From Clostridium ljungdahlii DSM 13528 (GTDB lineage Bacteria > Bacillota > Clostridia > Clostridiales > Clostridiaceae), in NCBI RefSeq assembly GCF_000143685.1, contig NC_014328.1, positions 434,001 to 498,000 of the forward strand: 64,000 nucleotides of DNA, written 5' to 3'. The notes under the pieces were generated by a model. It worked only from the letters and a program-made list of their open reading frames with translations. It had not been told where the DNA came from and made no database searches. This document shows positions 37,240-46,722 of this stretch, piece by piece (the stretch's first letter is position 1; every line of letters starts with the position of its first letter). The position numbers were made by a program, and so were the translations under genes.

Positions 37240-38190
37240 ATGAATGAAAATGTAATGTATTCTATAGTAGTACCACTGTATAATGAGGAGCTAGTAATAG
37301 ATGAAAGCTATAGAAGACTTAAAAAAGTTATGGACTCTACTTTAGAGAATTATGAAATTATATTTATAAATGACGGAAGTAGCGATAAGACTAGGGAAAA
37401 GACGGAAAAGATATGTAGTGAGGATGAAAATATAAGACTTATTAATTTTTCGAGAAATTTTGGTCATCAATGTGCTATAACTGCAGGAATGGAAAACTCC
37501 ATAGGGCAGGCTGTAGTTGTAATAGATGCAGATCTTCAAGACCCTCCAGAGGTTATTTTAGATATGATTAATAAGTGGAAGGAAGGCTATGATGTCGTCT
37601 ATGGAAAAAGAGCTAAGAGGGAAGGAGAATCGTTTTTTAAGAGATTTACAGCAAGGTCATTTTATAGATTATTAAAGAGTATGACTAGCATTGATATTCC
37701 TGTAGACACCGGAGATTTTAGACTTATAGATAGAAAAGTGTGCAATGCATTGAATTCACTACCGGAAAAAAATAGATATGTGAGGGGACTTGTAAGTTGG
37801 GTTGGGTACAAACAAACCTTTGTAGAATTTGTAAGGCATGAAAGATTTGCGGGGGATAGCAAGTATCCGCTTAAAAAAATGATGAAACTGGCTTTTGATG
37901 GTATAACATCATTTTCTTATAAGCCGCTTATGCTTGCTGGATATTTAGGAGGACTATCACTTTTTATTGGAATTGTTTCAATCATAGTTGAGTTTACAAA
38001 ATGTATATTACAAAAAACCAGCATAGTAAATTTTGGACTCATAATATCAATTGATTTGATAATGTTTGGGATAATATTAAGTTGCATGGGTATAATAGGC
38101 CAGTACATTGGAAGAATTTTCGACGAAAGTAAAGGAAGACCTAATTATGTTATTGAAAATATAGTAAATAAGGCATTTGAAAGAAAATAA
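37240..38190 (+). CDS. GT2 glycosyltransferase, GtrB/YkcC/DPM1-like
   Basis: A 316-residue enzyme. A cytoplasmic GT-A domain has YSIVVPLYNEE, FINDGSSDKT and VVIDADLQDPPEVI, where DAD is the metal-binding motif. Two C-terminal transmembrane segments lie at about 232-258 and 266-292. This is the architecture of polyprenyl-phosphate sugar synthases, which move a sugar from a nucleotide donor to undecaprenyl phosphate. ATG 37240 has GAGGTG 6 nt upstream; GTG 37231 is an alternative. The last seven codons lie inside the left arm of repeat D2. With the GtrA-like and GT39 proteins downstream it forms a complete lipid-linked glycosylation set. Confidence 0.92.
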   Translation: MNENVMYSIVVPLYNEELVIDESYRRLKKVMDSTLENYEIIFINDGSSDKTREKTEKICSEDENIRLINFSRNFGHQCAITAGMENSIGQAVVVIDADLQDPPEVILDMINKWKEGYDVVYGKRAKREGESFFKRFTARSFYRLLKSMTSIDIPVDTGDFRLIDRKVCNALNSLPEKNRYVRGLVSWVGYKQTFVEFVRHERFAGDSKYPLKKMMKLAFDGITSFSYKPLMLAGYLGGLSLFIGIVSIIVEFTKCILQKTSIVNFGLIISIDLIMFGIILSCMGIIGQYIGRIFDESKGRPNYVIENIVNKAFERK

Positions 38191-38331
38191 CAAGTCAAAG
38201 ATGCGACGGATATTTTTTATCAGACAGGGAGGTAGGTTTCGCAGATAGTGAATCCTATCTAAGGGTTCTGCCGACGCAGTATGATAAAAAATAGGCTAGC
38301 ATACTGACTGGTTATTTCTTTGAAAATGCCT
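38171..38331 (+). repeat. Hairpin repeat D2, overlapping the 3' end of the GT2 gene
   Basis: GGCATTTGAAAGAAAATAAC (38172-38191) pairs with GTTATTTCTTTGAAAATGCC (near 38311), then AGTCA with TGACT. A nested stem GATATTTTTTATCA / TGATAAAAAATA encloses a GC-richer segment (38222-38280). The GT2 stop codon lies inside the left arm. The GtrA-like gene starts 22 bp after the right arm. Confidence 0.85.
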
Positions 38332-38352
38332 AATAGAAAGGAGTAGATAAGT

Positions 38353-38772
38353 ATGGATCAATTAATTAAAACTATGGATTTTATTTTCAATGGTAAACTA
38401 AAACTACTAAGTCGTTTTTCTGCCACTGGTGTCATAAATACAATAATAGATTTTGCTGTATTCACCCTTTGTCAAAGTGTATTTGGACTCCATTATACTA
38501 TAAGCCAGGTTATAGGCTATAGTTTTGGAGTTATAAATAGCTTCATATTCAATAAAAAGTGGACTTTTGAATATAAAAGTTCTGGAAAAAAGGTGATTCG
38601 AGAGGTATCACAATTTGCAATAGTAAATCTTATTTCACTTATTTCAACACTTGTGTTTATGAAATTTTTAATAAATGATTTTAATCTAAACGTGTATTTA
38701 TCAAAAATAATTGTAACACTCATAGCTCAGGTAATAAATTTTTTATTATATAAAATATGGGTATTCAATTAA
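38353..38772 (+). CDS. GtrA family membrane protein (lipid-linked sugar flippase type)
   Basis: A 139-residue protein with four predicted transmembrane segments and the GtrA family pattern: RFSATGVINTIIDFAVFTLC, YSFGVINSFIFNKKWTF and LLYKIWVF at the C-terminus. GtrA proteins are thought to flip undecaprenyl-phosphate-linked sugars across the membrane for use by an outer-face transferase. It sits between the GT2 and GT39 genes, 12 bp before the latter. AAAGGAG precedes the ATG. Confidence 0.9.
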   Translation: MDQLIKTMDFIFNGKLKLLSRFSATGVINTIIDFAVFTLCQSVFGLHYTISQVIGYSFGVINSFIFNKKWTFEYKSSGKKVIREVSQFAIVNLISLISTLVFMKFLINDFNLNVYLSKIIVTLIAQVINFLLYKIWVFN

Positions 38773-38784
38773 GGAGGAAAACTT

Positions 38785-40992
38785 ATGAAAAAATTAAAAT
38801 TTACAAAAGAAAGATTTGCACTATGTATAATTCTGGTCATATCTGCAATATTAAATTTTGCAAATTTAACTATAGAAGGATATGGAAATTCATATTATGC
38901 TGCAGGTGTAAAGAGTATGCTCATGAATTTTAAAAATTTCTTTTTCGTATCATTTGATCCCGCGGGATTTGTATCCATTGATAAGCCACCTTTAGGTTTT
39001 TGGATACAGACTATATCAGCAAAAATATTTGGATTTAGTGGATGGAGTATATTATTTCCCGAGGCTCTTGCCGGAGTAATTTCAGTTGGAATCTTATATT
39101 ATATAGTAAAGAGATCTTTTGGAGAGATAGCAGGACTTATATCAGCTCTATGTCTTTCAATAACGCCAGTTTTTGTAGCAACCAGCAGGAATAATACTAT
39201 AGACAATCTATTAATTGTGACATTACTTTTTGCCTGCTTATTTTTATCCAAAGCTGCTGAAAAAGGCAAGCTTAAATATTTAATAATAAGTTTGGTTCTT
39301 GTAGGATTAGGGTTTAATATAAAAATGCTTCAGGCATATATGATAGCTCCTGCTCTATATATAACTTATTTGATTTCTTCAGCTGTACCTGTAAAACAGA
39401 GGATAAAACATTTGATTATAAGTACACTTATTCTTGGAGTAATATCTTTATCGTGGGCAGTAGCAGTGGACTTGGTTCCATCGCAAAACAGACCTTTTGT
39501 AGGGAGTAGTACAAATAACACCGTTACTGAACTTATATTTGGACATAATGGATTGGAAAGGCTCAGCAGTACTAATGGTGGTATAGGTGGAGCACCATCA
39601 GGAAAGGTAGGAAATTTTCAATTTAAAGAATTTAGAAGTAATTTTAGCAAAAATCAGGCAAATTTACAAAGTGGAAACAATAATGCTCCTAGTGCAATGA
39701 CACCTCCACAAAATTCAAAAAATTCTGTTCAAAGTCCACAAGGAGGCCCAGGAGGTCAGAATACACAAGGTAATTTCAAAAATCAAGGTGGAGGACCTGG
39801 TGGTGGCGGACCTGGTGGACCAAATGGACTTTCAGGAAGCTTTGGAGGACAGACAACGGCAGGTATTACTAGATTATTTTCTAAAAATGTTTTGTCAGAC
39901 CAGATAGTTTGGTTTTTACCTCTAGCTATATTTGGACTTGCTGCATCTGTAATAGTAGAAAAACTTAAGTTCCCATTTGATAATAAGAAAAAATTGGGGT
40001 TAACATTATGGACATTATGGTTGGTACCTGAATTCATATATTTCAGCTACACAAAGGGATTGTTCCATCCATATTATTTAAGTATGCTGGCCCCTCCAAT
40101 TGCAGCCTTATGTGGAATAGGACTTACTTCCATGTGGAAGCTATATAAGGAAGGCGGCATAAAATCATGGATAATGCCTGCAGCATTTATTGTAGAAGGA
40201 TTGGTACATCTTTTAATGTTATCCTATTTTATTACTACTATATCCACTACTATAAAATCTATAATTATAGCAGCTATAATATTGTGTTTTGCATCTGCCG
40301 CACTGCTTATAATATATAGAATAGTCAAGAGAGGAAATTTGGATCAGGGCAATAATGGAAGCTTTGCCGAGATATTTACAACACTTGCCCTTGTAGGAAT
40401 TTTGGTAACACCTGCTGTCGGTTCTGCTGCTGCTATAACTCACAGCTTAAGTTCTTTGCCTGCTGCAGGATTAGAGCTCCTGTCAAGCGGTGAATCAGGG
40501 AATTTCATGATGATGGGCGGACAAAATAGTAGTAGGAATTCAAAGCTTATAAAATTCCTTGAAAGTCATACTTCAAATGAAAAATATGCTCTTGTAGTTT
40601 CAGGTTCTGCTTCTGCTGAAGATATTATAATTGAAAGCGGCAAAAGCGTAATGGCTCTTGGAGGTTTCTCAGGATCTGACAAGATACTGTCCTTAAGCGA
40701 ATTTAAACAAATGGTTAAAAAAGGTGAGGTAAGATATGTACTTACAGGAGGTATGGGAGGAAGAGATTCTCAGGATATAATGAATTGGATTCAGAGAAAT
40801 GGAAAAGCTGTTTCAACTGCTGAATGGAAAGACACTACTAATTCTCAAGCTCAAAAAGGTCAAAGTTCTACTAATAATACTGATAATAGTAAAATGGATA
40901 GTAACTCAAAAAGAAACAGCAACTTACGTTTTCAGCCAATGGGCGGCATGAACAATGAAACACTGTATGATTTAAAAGGCACTGTAAAATAG
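38785..40992 (+). CDS. GT39-type membrane glycosyltransferase (YkcB/PMT-like)
   Basis: A 735-residue protein. About ten N-terminal membrane segments and a first extracytoplasmic loop with FVSFDPAGFVSIDKPPLGFW carry the acidic GT-C motif. SRNNTIDNLL is typical of this subfamily. A Gly/Pro/Asn-rich low-complexity insert (about residues 295-350, with QGGPGGQNTQGNF and GGGPGGGGPGGPNG) sits in an outer loop, followed by more membrane segments and an extracytoplasmic C-terminal domain (from ~570). It should transfer the lipid-linked sugar made by the two upstream proteins to a surface acceptor. GGAGG precedes the ATG; repeat A5 starts 5 bp after the stop. Confidence 0.9.
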   Translation: MKKLKFTKERFALCIILVISAILNFANLTIEGYGNSYYAAGVKSMLMNFKNFFFVSFDPAGFVSIDKPPLGFWIQTISAKIFGFSGWSILFPEALAGVISVGILYYIVKRSFGEIAGLISALCLSITPVFVATSRNNTIDNLLIVTLLFACLFLSKAAEKGKLKYLIISLVLVGLGFNIKMLQAYMIAPALYITYLISSAVPVKQRIKHLIISTLILGVISLSWAVAVDLVPSQNRPFVGSSTNNTVTELIFGHNGLERLSSTNGGIGGAPSGKVGNFQFKEFRSNFSKNQANLQSGNNNAPSAMTPPQNSKNSVQSPQGGPGGQNTQGNFKNQGGGPGGGGPGGPNGLSGSFGGQTTAGITRLFSKNVLSDQIVWFLPLAIFGLAASVIVEKLKFPFDNKKKLGLTLWTLWLVPEFIYFSYTKGLFHPYYLSMLAPPIAALCGIGLTSMWKLYKEGGIKSWIMPAAFIVEGLVHLLMLSYFITTISTTIKSIIIAAIILCFASAALLIIYRIVKRGNLDQGNNGSFAEIFTTLALVGILVTPAVGSAAAITHSLSSLPAAGLELLSSGESGNFMMMGGQNSSRNSKLIKFLESHTSNEKYALVVSGSASAEDIIIESGKSVMALGGFSGSDKILSLSEFKQMVKKGEVRYVLTGGMGGRDSQDIMNWIQRNGKAVSTAEWKDTTNSQAQKGQSSTNNTDNSKMDSNSKRNSNLRFQPMGGMNNETLYDLKGTVK

Positions 40993-40996
40993 AGGT

Positions 40997-41243
40997 AGAG
41001 TTTCTAAACAAAAAATCAACGTATGCTCTGGATATTTTTTACAACCTTCAGCTCGTTAAATATTTTGATAAGTCTAAGTAAAAAATTCTAAAAAAGCTAA
41101 GAACTTTTGAAAACTCGTACCTCAGACAATTCAAAAGTTCTAAGTTTTTACGAATTTTTTTCTAAGACTTATATGCAAAATATTTAAAAGAGCCTCATTA
41201 TTGTAAAAATATGCTTGCGTATAAGCTGATTTTTAAGTTATAA
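40997..41243 (+). repeat. Long-hairpin repeat A5 (3'-end element)
   Basis: The ~247-bp palindrome has loop AACTCGTACCTCAGACAA near 41115 and inner stem GAACTTTTGAA / TTCAAAAGTTC followed by TAAGTTTTTACG. The ends AAAAATCAACGTATGC / GTATAAGCTGATTTTT show paired change (the C to T change near each end). It starts 5 bp after the GT39 stop. Confidence 0.88.
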
Positions 41244-41260
41244 ATCCACATTGAGGTATT

Positions 41261-41514
41261 CTAGCTTGAAATTTCAACTTATACTTGAAAATAATGCTGA
41301 CAAAATTGAAATCGCACTTAAAAACTTTTTTTATAAGTCTTAGTGAGGTATTTTAGAAAATCTTAGAAGCTTATATATGTCTGAGGTACGAGTTTATATA
41401 AGCTTCTTTAGATTTTCAAAATACCGAACTTTAGACCTATAAAAAGTTTTTAGTATGATGAAATTTGTCAGCATATGAACCGGTATATGTCAACTTTCAA
41501 TCTAGAAACTCTAT
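41261..41514 (-). repeat. Long-hairpin repeat B3, not adjacent to a gene end
   Basis: A full type B palindrome with minus-strand loop AAACTCGTACCTCAGACA (centre near 41388), stem AGAAGCTTATATA / TATATAAGCTTCT and ends CAACTTATAC / GGTATATGTC. Unlike the other B copies, no minus-strand gene ends beside it; it lies between A5 and the cobalamin riboswitch of hemA. Confidence 0.88.
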
Positions 41515-41589
41515 AGTTGATTCTTTTTATGATAATGTTATAATTAAGGTGAAAATTAATGTTGTAAAATAAAATTTAACAAATAATAG

Positions 41590-41766
41590 TATAGGTTTAA
41601 TTACATTTAATTAAAAGGGAATCAGGTGGAAATCCTGAACTATCTTGTAGCTGTATTAGGTGAATTTAAGTAAGACAAGCCACTTGTAAATAGGGAAGGC
41701 ATACTTAAATGATGAAGCTTAAGTCAGAAGACCTGCCTATATAGTAGGCCATTAACTCTACAAGTG
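41590..41766 (+). ncRNA. Cobalamin (AdoCbl) riboswitch upstream of hemA
   Basis: The hallmarks of the B12 element are in order: AAAAGGGAATCAGGTGGAAA and TCCTGAAC, TGTAGCTGTA, a variable arm, GCCACTTGT then AGGGAAGGC, and the B12-box-like AAGTCAGAAGACCTGCC (about 41721-41737). CACTTGTA (41681-41688) can also pair with TACAAGTG (41759-41766), offering an alternative fold. A terminator follows at 41820. High B12 should stop transcription of hemA-hemL, which make the tetrapyrrole precursor. Confidence 0.92.
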
Positions 41767-41819
41767 ATAGGGGGCATTGTAATAAATAAAGTATTTATTA
41801 CTTATGTTTTATGTGTGAA

Positions 41820-41850
41820 GACCTTTTAACACTTAGTTAAAGGGTTTTTT
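41820..41850 (+). terminator. Riboswitch-controlled terminator before hemA
   Basis: CCTTTTAAC (41822-41830) pairs with GTTAAAGG (41836-41843), one bulged T, followed by GTTTTTT. It sits between the cobalamin aptamer and the hemA start and is the likely expression platform. Confidence 0.82.
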
Positions 41851-41912
41851 AGGTATATAGTGAAGTTATATTTTAATTATAATAATATAGTTGTAATATT
41901 GGAGTTGATAAA

Positions 41913-43109
41913 ATGATACAACTTATAGGGGTAAAAAGTGAATGTGATATTGAAATAAGGCAGAAGTTCTCTATTGTATCGTCAAAATTAGAAGATAAAT
42001 TAAAAAATGTTTATAAAATTACAGCAAACGTTTTAATTTTGAGTACTTGTAACAGAACAGAAATATATGTGGATTCTAATATACAAGGTGAAGAACTAAT
42101 AAATGCTGTATTTGATGCTTTAGGTTGGAGCAGGGAACTTATTACATATACCTTTTATGCAAAAAGTGAAGATGCTATTAAGCATTTAATGGAAGTAAGT
42201 TGTGGTTTCCATTCTAAAATTTTGGGAGAAGATCAAATTTTAGGACAAATTAAGACTGCATATAATATGGCATTAAAAGCTAAGACTATAAAAGGACAGA
42301 TTCAGAGGCTATTTCAGAATGCAATAACTTGTGGTAAGAAGTTTAAGAATGACTGTGAAATGTATAAAATACCTGTATCTGTACCATCAATAGCTGTTAA
42401 AGAAGCAGAAAAGAGCAAAGTAAAAAGGTATATGGTAATTGGGTTTGGTGAAATAGGAAGGCTTGTTCTCAAATATTTAGCTGGCTTGAATACCGAGATA
42501 GTATATATCGTAGTACGTGATTTGAACAAAGTTAAAGATTTATATGAAAATTGTAACTGGATTAAGTTCATAACTTTTAAAGAAAGAAAAGCTTATTATA
42601 GCAATGTGGATTGTATTATAAGTTGTACTTCTGCACCTCATACTATAATTTATAAAGAAGAACTTCCTAAAAAGAAATTTCTCATATTTGATCTTGCAGT
42701 ACCTAAAGATATAGATGCAGGTGTATTAACTCTTCCAGATGTAAAAGTATATGATATAGATAATATAAGCAGTATTGATGAAAATAATAAGATTATGCGA
42801 AAAGAAAAAATGGAAAAGTACAGGTATATTATCCAAGAATATATAGATGAATTTATAAAATGGCAGTCTTTAGATGAACTTTCACCGGAAATACAGAAGA
42901 TGAAAAGTTTTGGAAGTGAAATATGTGAAAAGAGGATAGAGACTTTTAAAAATAAGAGGTATACCAAAGATAATGAAGTACTCGTACAAACTATGATACA
43001 GAGTACAGCCAAAGTGTATATAAACAGGGCTATAGATGTGTTAAAAGAAGCAAAACTTCAAGGAAAAGAAGATGAATATTTAAAGCTTATAAATAAAATA
43101 TTCTGTTAA
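41913..43109 (+). CDS. hemA: Glutamyl-tRNA reductase
   Basis: First step of C5 tetrapyrrole synthesis: reduces Glu-tRNA(Glu) to glutamate-1-semialdehyde with NADPH. The 398 residues include the catalytic Cys46 in LILSTCNRTE, the family signature HLMEVSCGFHSKILGEDQILGQ, a Rossmann domain with VIGFGEIGR (about 173-181), and a C-terminal dimerisation helix region. GGAG lies upstream of the ATG. It is controlled by a cobalamin riboswitch and followed after 28 bp by hemL. The tetrapyrrole made probably goes largely to cobamides in an anaerobe of this kind. Confidence 0.95.
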   Translation: MIQLIGVKSECDIEIRQKFSIVSSKLEDKLKNVYKITANVLILSTCNRTEIYVDSNIQGEELINAVFDALGWSRELITYTFYAKSEDAIKHLMEVSCGFHSKILGEDQILGQIKTAYNMALKAKTIKGQIQRLFQNAITCGKKFKNDCEMYKIPVSVPSIAVKEAEKSKVKRYMVIGFGEIGRLVLKYLAGLNTEIVYIVVRDLNKVKDLYENCNWIKFITFKERKAYYSNVDCIISCTSAPHTIIYKEELPKKKFLIFDLAVPKDIDAGVLTLPDVKVYDIDNISSIDENNKIMRKEKMEKYRYIIQEYIDEFIKWQSLDELSPEIQKMKSFGSEICEKRIETFKNKRYTKDNEVLVQTMIQSTAKVYINRAIDVLKEAKLQGKEDEYLKLINKIFC

Positions 43110-43137
43110 TGATGAAGAAATGGAGATGTAAAACTTA

Positions 43138-44412
43138 ATGAGAAATGATGATATATTTAATGAATCCAAATTATACATGCCAGGAGGAGTAAATAGTCCT
43201 GTTAGAGCATTTAAAGATGTGCCTTTGAATCCACCTGTTATAAAAAGGGGAAAAGGAGCTTATATTTATGATGAGGATGGTAATAAATACATAGATTTTG
43301 TATGCTCATGGGGGCCTATGATTTTAGGACACTGTGATGATGATGTGGTAAAGGCTATAAAGGATACAAGTGAAAATGCTATATCTTTTGGTGCTACTAC
43401 AGAGCTTGAATTGGAGCTTGCAAAATATGTATGTACCACTTTAGATAATGTAGAAATGCTTAGAATGGTAAATTCAGGAACAGAAGCAACTATGAGTGCG
43501 GTAAAGCTTGCTAGAGGGTGTACTGGAAGAAATAAAATAATAAAATTTGCAGGTTGCTATCATGGTCATTTTGATGATTTTTTAGTAGAAGCAGGTTCTG
43601 GAGTCATGACAGAAGGAATTCCAGGAAGCGCTGGGGTTCCTGAGGACAGTGTGAAAAATACTTTAATAGCTAAATATAATGATCTTTCTAATGTGGAGAA
43701 AATTTTTGAGAAGCATGGTAAAGACATTGCAGCGATTATAGTAGAACCAGTAGCAGGAAATATGGGCGTAATTCCTGGGGATGCCAATTTCTTAAAAGGG
43801 CTTCGAAGTATTTGTGATAAAAATGGAAGCTTGCTTATTTTTGATGAAGTAATGAGTGGATTTAGGGTAGCCTATAAAGGAGCCCAGAGCATTTATGGAA
43901 TAAAACCGGATATAACTACTTTTGCAAAAATTATAGGTGGAGGTCTTCCTTGTGGTGCTTATGGTGGAAGAAAAGAAATAATGGAAAAACTTTCACCAAT
44001 GGGACCTGTCTATCAGGCAGGAACAATGTCCGGAAATCCCCTTGTAATGGCTGCAGGAATTGCAACTTTAAAGAAGCTGCACGACAATCCTGATTACTAT
44101 GAACATCTTGAAAAATTAGGTGCAAAATTGGAACAGGGTATAAAGGACATAGCAAAAAAGAAGGGCATAAATGTTGTAGTAAATAGGTGCGGAGCAATGT
44201 TTGCTATATTCTTTACTAAAGATTCAGAAGTTAGAAATTATGAAGATGCTAAAAAATGTGATACTGCTCTTTTTGCAAAGTATTTTCAGCATATGTTGAG
44301 CAAAGGCATTTATATTGCACCTTCTCAATTTGAAGCTATATTTTTAAATGTAAAGCATACTGAAGAAGATATTGATAAATTCTTAGAGGCATTCAGCACA
44401 TTTGAAGCCTAG
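43138..44412 (+). CDS. hemL: Glutamate-1-semialdehyde 2,1-aminomutase
   Basis: Converts glutamate-1-semialdehyde to 5-aminolevulinate. The 424-residue PLP enzyme is a class III aminotransferase with [11 protein letters not shown] near the N-terminus, FDEVMSGFR (235-243) and the PLP lysine Lys264 in [21 protein letters not shown] follows. GGAG precedes the ATG. It forms an operon with hemA. The other common members of clostridial hem clusters (hemC, hemD, hemB) are not here, so this two-gene unit makes only 5-aminolevulinate. Repeat A6 begins 4 bp after the stop. Confidence 0.96.
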   Translation: MRNDDIFNESKLYMPGGVNSPVRAFKDVPLNPPVIKRGKGAYIYDEDGNKYIDFVCSWGPMILGHCDDDVVKAIKDTSENAISFGATTELELELAKYVCTTLDNVEMLRMVNSGTEATMSAVKLARGCTGRNKIIKFAGCYHGHFDDFLVEAGSGVMTEGIPGSAGVPEDSVKNTLIAKYNDLSNVEKIFEKHGKDIAAIIVEPVAGNMGVIPGDANFLKGLRSICDKNGSLLIFDEVMSGFRVAYKGAQSIYGIKPDITTFAKIIGGGLPCGAYGGRKEIMEKLSPMGPVYQAGTMSGNPLVMAAGIATLKKLHDNPDYYEHLEKLGAKLEQGIKDIAKKKGINVVVNRCGAMFAIFFTKDSEVRNYEDAKKCDTALFAKYFQHMLSKGIYIAPSQFEAIFLNVKHTEEDIDKFLEAFSTFEA

Positions 44413-44415
44413 ATA

Positions 44416-44661
44416 GGGTTTCTAAGCAAAAAATCAACTTATACTATGGATATTTTCTACAACCTTCAGCTCCTTAAATATTTTGATAAGTCTAACCAAA
44501 AAATTTTGAAAACCTAAGATCTTTTGAAAACTCGTACCTCAGACAATTCAAAAGGTCTAAGTTTTTCTGGAATTTTTTACTAAGACTTATATGCAAAATA
44601 TTTAAATGTGTTTGCTTATTGTAAAATATTTCTACACATAAGTTTATTTTTAAGTGAGAAA
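44416..44661 (+). repeat. Long-hairpin repeat A6 (3'-end element)
   Basis: A type A palindrome with loop AACTCGTACCTCAGACAA near 44530. The inner stem GATCTTTTGAA / TTCAAAAGGTC shows a paired change relative to GAACTTTTGAA / TTCAAAAGTTC in other copies. Outer arms AAAAATCAACTTATAC / ACATAAGTTTATTTTT. It starts 4 bp after the hemL stop. Confidence 0.88.
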
Positions 44662-44704
44662 CTAAACTTTATAGTTTGGAAATTAAAACAAACTTTCACA
44701 TGAA

Positions 44705-45508
44705 CTAAATTAACTTTGCTATAAGGACTATTAGATGTGAAGCAGGCACTAATATTAATTGTGCTAATATACTTCCAATAATCAATCCACCAACAATAAA
44801 AATTATGCAGCGGTTAAATTCCAATTCTGTACGTTCTCCTCTTATCACATCATCTGTCATCATAGATAAATATGGATCAATAAATATAAACATGAATATT
44901 GTTGAAATACTGTTGATTACAGATGCTAAAGTGCTGCAAGTAGTTCTTAAACTAGGACTTAAGCATCCAGCATATAATGATGATAAAATACTTATACTTG
45001 ATATAGAAAATGCAATAATATTTAGTAAAATTACCTTTTTAGGAGTTTTTCTAAAGTTCTTTAATTCAGATAAATTTTCTCTTTTAGGAATTGAAATACT
45101 ATTTTTAAACTGCTCAATTCCTGATTTTGAAAATGCATGAATCATCAATCTAGGTAAAGACCTGTAAACACTAAATGATATAACCAATTTGTTAAACACT
45201 TTTATAAAAGTTGGCATTAAAATTGCACCGGCTATTGTGGCTAAAGTAATAGAAAAAACTATCCATCTAAAAATATACAGTAAGTTACTAGAATGACCTG
45301 TATTTATTCCATTTTCAATAGTTTTTGCTAATAATGGAGCTTGAATAGTATTAGCTGTTCTTTGTATAAGTAAAAAAACATTAAATACAGCAAAAGATAC
45401 TGCAATTCTACCAGTTCTTATTCCCACAATTCTAGTAGAATATGCTAATGTTCCTATAACATAAATAATAAAAGTTAGCATAAAAACTAAATATACCTGT
45501 ATTGTCAT
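44705..45508 (-). CDS. amj: Amj family lipid II flippase (alternative to MurJ)
   Basis: A 267-residue membrane protein with about six transmembrane segments. Size and conserved segments (YVIGTLAYSTRIVGIRTGRIAVSFAVFNVFLLIQRTANTIQAPLLAKTIE) fit the Amj (DUF2837/YdaH) family, which can replace MurJ in moving lipid II across the membrane for peptidoglycan synthesis. The segment AYSTRIVGIRTGRIA carries the Arg residues typical of the family. ATG 45508 has AAGGTGGT 8 nt upstream; GTG 45520 is inside that site and less likely. It stands alone, convergent with hemL. Confidence 0.82.
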   Translation of the reverse strand: MTIQVYLVFMLTFIIYVIGTLAYSTRIVGIRTGRIAVSFAVFNVFLLIQRTANTIQAPLLAKTIENGINTGHSSNLLYIFRWIVFSITLATIAGAILMPTFIKVFNKLVISFSVYRSLPRLMIHAFSKSGIEQFKNSISIPKRENLSELKNFRKTPKKVILLNIIAFSISSISILSSLYAGCLSPSLRTTCSTLASVINSISTIFMFIFIDPYLSMMTDDVIRGERTELEFNRCIIFIVGGLIIGSILAQLILVPASHLIVLIAKLI

Positions 45509-45595
45509 TTTTCTTACCACCTTATGGCTTCATTAGTTTATATTTATTTCATAAATTTGTATATTCAAATTATATCACAATTTTAATTTTGATAG

Positions 45596-45850
45596 GAACT
45601 TATAAGATGAAGATTTTAGATCATACAAGGAAACATGCTGACAAAATTGAAATCACACTTAAAAATTTTTTTTATAAGTCTTAGTGAGACATTTTAGAAA
45701 ATCTTAAAAACTTATATATGTCTGAGGTACGAGTTTATATAAGTTTCTTTAGATTTTCAAAATGCTGAGCTTTAGACTTATAAAAAGTTTTTAGTGTGAT
45801 GAAATTTGTCAGCATGTTTTTATATGACTTGAAACTTCTACTTAGAACTT
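45596..45850 (-). repeat. Long-hairpin repeat B4 (3'-end element)
   Basis: The minus-strand loop is AAACTCGTACCTCAGACA (centre near 45728). Its stem AAACTTATATA / TATATAAGTTT differs from B5 (AAGCTTATATA / TATATAAGCTT) by a compensated pair. It ends 3 bp from the galU stop codon in sense orientation. The outer left end is less well kept than in other copies. Confidence 0.85.
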
Positions 45851-45852
45851 TC

Positions 45853-46722
45853 CTAAAGTGCAGTTTTAATTGTAGATAAATATTCCAAAAGCTCACCTTT
45901 TAAGACATTATTTTTTAGCGCATAGTGTATATTTGCTTGAAGGAAAGCAAATTTATCTCCTGCATTATATCTTTGGCCTTCAAAATAATATCCATATATT
46001 GCTTCAGTTTTTACAAGTTCTTTTAGGGCATCTGTTAGCTGTATTTCTCCTTTTTTATCTGATTTGTTTTTTTCAAGTATTTCAAATATTTTTGGAGTTA
46101 TAATATATCTCCCTAGAATTGCGATATTTGAAGGAGCTTCTTGGACTGTTGGCTTTTCTACCATATCTTTGACTTTAAAAGTTCCCTTTTCAACTTCAAT
46201 GCCACTTATAATACCGTATTTTGATACAGCTTCTTCCTTTACAGGCTGGACACCTAAAATAGAAGTATTGTAGTTATCGTAACAATCTATAAGCTGCTTG
46301 AGACAGGGTATTTTGCTGTCAACTATGTCATCGCCTAACATAACTGCAAAAGGTTCATCTTCTACAAAATTTTTAGCAAGACTTATAGCATGACCTAATC
46401 CTTTAGGTTCTTTTTGTCTCGTATAATATATATCTACCATGTTGGATATGTTTTGAACTAACTTTAATAAAGTGGTTTTATTATTTTTTTTAAGTTGATC
46501 TTCAAGCTCTACGGATTTGTCAAAATGATCTTCAATAGATCTCTTATTTTTGCCCGTTATTATTAATATTTCTTCAATTCCAGAAGATACAGCTTCTTCT
46601 ACTATATATTGAATTGTCGGCTTATCTACTATAGGCAGCATTTCTTTAGGTTGAGCTTTTGTAGCAGGAAGAAATCTTGTACCTAGTCCTGCAGCAGGAA
46701 TTATTGCTTTTTTAATTTTCAT
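45853..46722 (-). CDS. galU: UTP-glucose-1-phosphate uridylyltransferase
   Basis: Makes UDP-glucose from UTP and glucose-1-phosphate, feeding cell-surface glycan synthesis. The 289 residues have the nucleotidyltransferase signature IPAAGLGTRFLPATKAQPKEMLPIVDKP (about 8-35), the uridine-binding region GLGHAI, VMLGDDIVD with the metal-binding aspartates, and VEKP. Length and motif order are normal. GAAAGGA precedes the ATG. It overlaps the preceding membrane glycosyltransferase gene by 11 bases, so the two are translationally linked. Confidence 0.95.
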   Translation of the reverse strand: MKIKKAIIPAAGLGTRFLPATKAQPKEMLPIVDKPTIQYIVEEAVSSGIEEILIITGKNKRSIEDHFDKSVELEDQLKKNNKTTLLKLVQNISNMVDIYYTRQKEPKGLGHAISLAKNFVEDEPFAVMLGDDIVDSKIPCLKQLIDCYDNYNTSILGVQPVKEEAVSKYGIISGIEVEKGTFKVKDMVEKPTVQEAPSNIAILGRYIITPKIFEILEKNKSDKKGEIQLTDALKELVKTEAIYGYYFEGQRYNAGDKFAFLQANIHYALKNNVLKGELLEYLSTIKTAL

